A stretch of DNA of 64,000 nt, taken from the NCBI RefSeq assembly GCF_018130765.1, contig NZ_JAFCJZ010000010.1, forward strand, positions 1 through 64,000, in the 5' to 3' direction. The notes beneath the pieces were generated by a model. It worked only from the letters and a program-made list of their open reading frames with translations. It was not told the DNA's origin and did no database searches. Made by a program: the position numbers and the translations under genes. Positions 62,008 to 64,000 of the stretch are shown here, one piece after another. The stretch comes from Bradyrhizobium iriomotense (GTDB taxonomy: Bacteria > Pseudomonadota > Alphaproteobacteria > Rhizobiales > Xanthobacteraceae). The stretch's first letter is position 1. Each line of letters opens with the position of its first letter.

Positions 62008-62036
62008 CGTACCACTACGGGTCCAGTATTGGTACG
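62008..62036. promoter_or_regulatory. Operator-like inverted repeat upstream of ggt
   Basis: CGTACCACTAC (62008-62018) and GTATTGGTACG (62026-62036) pair at 10 of 11 positions across a 7-base spacer. It lies 41-69 bases upstream of the ggt start and 173 before parA. GT/AC-rich arms of this kind are seen in GntR/FadR-type operators, but no such regulator gene is near. Confidence 0.45.
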
Positions 62037-62208
62037 GGTTAGCTGGCATTCCCGATTCCGCCATCATCGTTACCGTTGATTCGGACCTCCGCGATCCTCC
62101 CTTTGGATCGGGCCGGCACGTCCTGAGCGAGAAGAGCTCAGCATCCAGAAGCGATGCACGTTCGCGTGGCGTATCCCTGACCCAGCACTCCAAAGGATTG
62201 AACTTCAA

Positions 62209-62952
62209 ATGCACACGATCGTACTGGCCACCCAAAAGGGCGGCAGTGGCAAGAGCACGCTTGCCATCGGCCTCGCGCTGGCAGCCAAGCAGGCCGGCTT
62301 CACCGTCCGACTGATCGAGACCGACCCGCAGGGCACCCTCTCCAACTGGCAGCGCCGCCGCACCACCGACGATCTTGTGGTCGAGCCGATCTATCACGCC
62401 GCCGATATCGCGCCGCGCCTGAAGATGCTGGCCGACAGCGGCCTCCAGCTCGCGATCGTCGACACCGCGGCCGGCCTTTCCGCCGCCACCACCGCCGCGA
62501 TCCGCCATTCCGACCTCTGCCTGATCCCGGCCCGCCCGAGCGTCGCCGACATCGAGGCGACCATCTCGACGCTGAGCGTCGCGCGCGCCTGGAAGCGTCC
62601 CTACAGCTTCGTGCTGAACCAGACGCCGATCCGCGGCCAGCGCATCGACAACGCCGCGAACAGCCTCGCCGAGGAAGCGGCGCTCGATCTCACTGATGTG
62701 CTCGCGCGCCCGCTGATCGTGATGCGCAACGACCACCAGGACTCGCTCGCCAGCGGCCTCGCGGTGAGCGAATTCGCGCCGAACGGCAAATCGGCAGACG
62801 AGATCCGCGGCCTCTGGCGCTGGATCGAGACCCGGCTCGAGCTCGAAGCCACGACCAATGTCCTGATCGACCAGGACATCTCGGTTGCGGACGGCATGCT
62901 GCACGTCGCCGCCGAGCTTGCGGCAGACGAGACCACGACCCTGGCGACCTGA
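62209..62952 (+). CDS. ParA-family ATPase (orphan)
   Basis: A 247-residue deviant-Walker ATPase. The P-loop is QKGGSGKSTLAIGLALAAKQ, the Walker A' Asp is in ETDPQGTLSNW and the Walker B-like IVDTAAGLSAATT follows. It is shorter than chromosomal ParA, lacks the N-terminal HTH of plasmid ParA, and has an extra polar C-terminal segment of about 45 residues (LELEATTNVLIDQDISVADG on). No parB is near; orphan ParAs of this kind position other cargos such as chemoreceptors or protein complexes. Its cargo is unknown. Confidence 0.85.
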   Translation: MHTIVLATQKGGSGKSTLAIGLALAAKQAGFTVRLIETDPQGTLSNWQRRRTTDDLVVEPIYHAADIAPRLKMLADSGLQLAIVDTAAGLSAATTAAIRHSDLCLIPARPSVADIEATISTLSVARAWKRPYSFVLNQTPIRGQRIDNAANSLAEEAALDLTDVLARPLIVMRNDHQDSLASGLAVSEFAPNGKSADEIRGLWRWIETRLELEATTNVLIDQDISVADGMLHVAAELAADETTTLAT

Positions 62953-63009
62953 GCAGGGCGATCGCTCAGACGGCAGCCGGCCCTTCTCCATCCGGAAAGG
63001 CCCCAGCGA

Positions 63010-63047
63010 CGAAGCAATCCGGCCCCCAGCCCGGCCGGATTGCTTCG
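63010..63047. terminator. Perfect 15-base-pair hairpin between parA and mutM
   Basis: CGAAGCAATCCGGCC (63010-63024) and GGCCGGATTGCTTCG (63033-63047) pair completely across an 8-base loop. There is no T-tract. It lies 57 bases after the parA stop and 48 before the mutM stop, so it could end either convergent transcript or be a mobile repeat copy. Confidence 0.6.
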
Positions 63048-63094
63048 CTCCATCCGGGCTACGAGTTCGCGCTTTCAGGCTTCGACCTTCACAC

Positions 63095-63976
63095 TCACTT
63101 CTGACATTTCGCGCACCAGAAGGTCGACCGGCCGTTCTGGGTAAAGCGCTTGATCGTGCCGCCGCAGCGCGGCGTCGTGCATTTCTCGCCTTCGCGGTCA
63201 TAGACCTTGAACGAATGCTGGAAATAGCCGAGCTCACCCGAGGTCTGGCGGTGATCGCGCAGGCTGGAGCCGCCGGCCTTGATCGCATCGTTCAGCACGG
63301 TGTGGATCGCACCAACCAGTCGCTTTGCATGATCGGTCGGCTCGCCCTTCCTGGTCGACAGCGTTGCCGCGATCCGACGCGGCGACAGATGCGAGCGGTG
63401 CAGCGCCTCGCAGACATAGATGTTGCCAAGGCCGGCCACTACGCGCTGATCGAGCAGCGCGGCCTTCAGATTCGTCTTCTTGCCTTCGCAGGACCGGGCC
63501 AGCATCGCGGCGTCGAACGCGTTGCCGAGCGGCTCGGGACCGAGCCCGCGCAACAGCGGCTCGTCCTCGAGCGCGTTGCGCGCGATCACTTTCATGTAAC
63601 CGAAGCGGCGCGGATCGTTGAAGACGATGTCGGCGCCCGAGGACATCCGAAACAGCACGTGGTCGTGCGCGGAGTCCTTGCCCTTCGGATAGTGAAACTC
63701 GCCGAGCACCGTGCCGTTATCCGGCTTGATGACGCGGAACGAGCCCGACATGCCCAGATGCATCAGCAACACGTCGCCGGAGGCGAGATCGGCCATGAGA
63801 TATTTTGCCCGGCGGCCAAGCCCCGTGACGACCTGCCCCTGGAGCCGGGCCACGAAGTCCGGCTGGAACGGAAAGCGCAGATCCGGCCGGCGGGCCTCCG
63901 CGACGACGATCTTCGCACCCTCCATGACGGGCTGAAGGCCGCGGCGGACGGTCTCGACTTCGGGCAATTCAGGCAT
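63095..63976 (-). CDS. mutM: Formamidopyrimidine-DNA glycosylase
   Basis: A 293-residue base-excision enzyme removing 8-oxoguanine and FaPy lesions. The N-terminal catalytic Pro and Glu are in MPELPEVETVRRGLQPV. LLMHLGMSGSFRV and FNDPRRFGYMKV are conserved blocks, and QRVVAGLGNIYVCEALHRS is the H2TH region. The C-terminal zinc finger has four Cys (CTTPRCGG ... STFWCAKCQ). ATG 63976 is 24 bases from the window end, so its promoter lies beyond the window. Confidence 0.97.
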   Translation of the reverse strand: MPELPEVETVRRGLQPVMEGAKIVVAEARRPDLRFPFQPDFVARLQGQVVTGLGRRAKYLMADLASGDVLLMHLGMSGSFRVIKPDNGTVLGEFHYPKGKDSAHDHVLFRMSSGADIVFNDPRRFGYMKVIARNALEDEPLLRGLGPEPLGNAFDAAMLARSCEGKKTNLKAALLDQRVVAGLGNIYVCEALHRSHLSPRRIAATLSTRKGEPTDHAKRLVGAIHTVLNDAIKAGGSSLRDHRQTSGELGYFQHSFKVYDREGEKCTTPRCGGTIKRFTQNGRSTFWCAKCQK

Positions 63977-64000
63977 GGTCAGGCATTCACCTTATGAGGG

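Overview
This 64 kb window looks like a chromosomal segment of a Bradyrhizobium-type alphaproteobacterium (Nitrobacteraceae). The DNA is GC-rich with strong GC3 bias. The rimP-nusA-ylxR-infB-rbfA-truB-rpsO-pnp order is intact. A 163-residue Irr carries the GCPWHD haem-regulatory motif characteristic of Bradyrhizobium, and several palindromic intergenic repeat families typical of that group recur. No tRNA, rRNA, CRISPR array, transposase or phage gene was seen.

Layout. (1) 1-7.8 kb: a secreted SxxK serine hydrolase, a membrane-anchored AraC regulator, pirin, purC, and a SulP-STAS-cyclic-nucleotide-domain transporter. (2) 8.0-12.5 kb, an accessory-looking block: an MBL-fold hydrolase, a zinc-free MDR oxidoreductase divergent from a LysR regulator, then a compact R-body (reb, 'killing trait') locus of four small ORFs behind a recognisable sigma70-type promoter. 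(3) 12.5-24 kb: gabD, a second SxxK hydrolase/esterase, adenosine kinase, murJ, trpS, a universal stress protein, a Nfu-type Fe-S scaffold, tsaB-rimI-fur and a HAD phosphatase. (4) 24-33.7 kb: miaB-phoH-ybeY-ybeX(corC)-lnt, a PraR/PhrR-type XRE regulator, an M20 peptidase overlapping trmB, and a DUF2336 protein. (5) 34-44.5 kb: the transcription/translation cluster rimP to pnp, with a structured rpsO-pnp intergenic region. (6) 44.6-50 kb: katG divergent from oxyR, a GNAT acetyltransferase, a secreted hypothetical protein and a GST. (7) 50-55.8 kb: an autotransporter-like outer-membrane protein, fabA-fabB-fabI, and divergent irr. (8) 56-64 kb: a secreted SH3 protein, a 2-hydroxyacid dehydrogenase, moeB, a secreted trypsin-fold protein that lacks its catalytic His, gamma-glutamyltransferase, an orphan ParA and mutM.

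Connections. The R-body genes and a PraR-type regulator lie about 18 kb apart; in Azorhizobium PraR represses reb genes, so a regulatory link is plausible here. The Fur/Mur-type regulator gene (22.8 kb) and its expected target irr (55.3 kb) are both present, and the irr promoter shows tandem TGCATC hexamers overlapping a -35/-10 pair. OxyR keeps both redox cysteines and faces katG. The most unusual items are the reb locus, the pseudo-protease, the long pnp leader hairpin, a short promoter-terminator unit upstream of rimP, and at least five families of palindromic repeats in gaps between genes.
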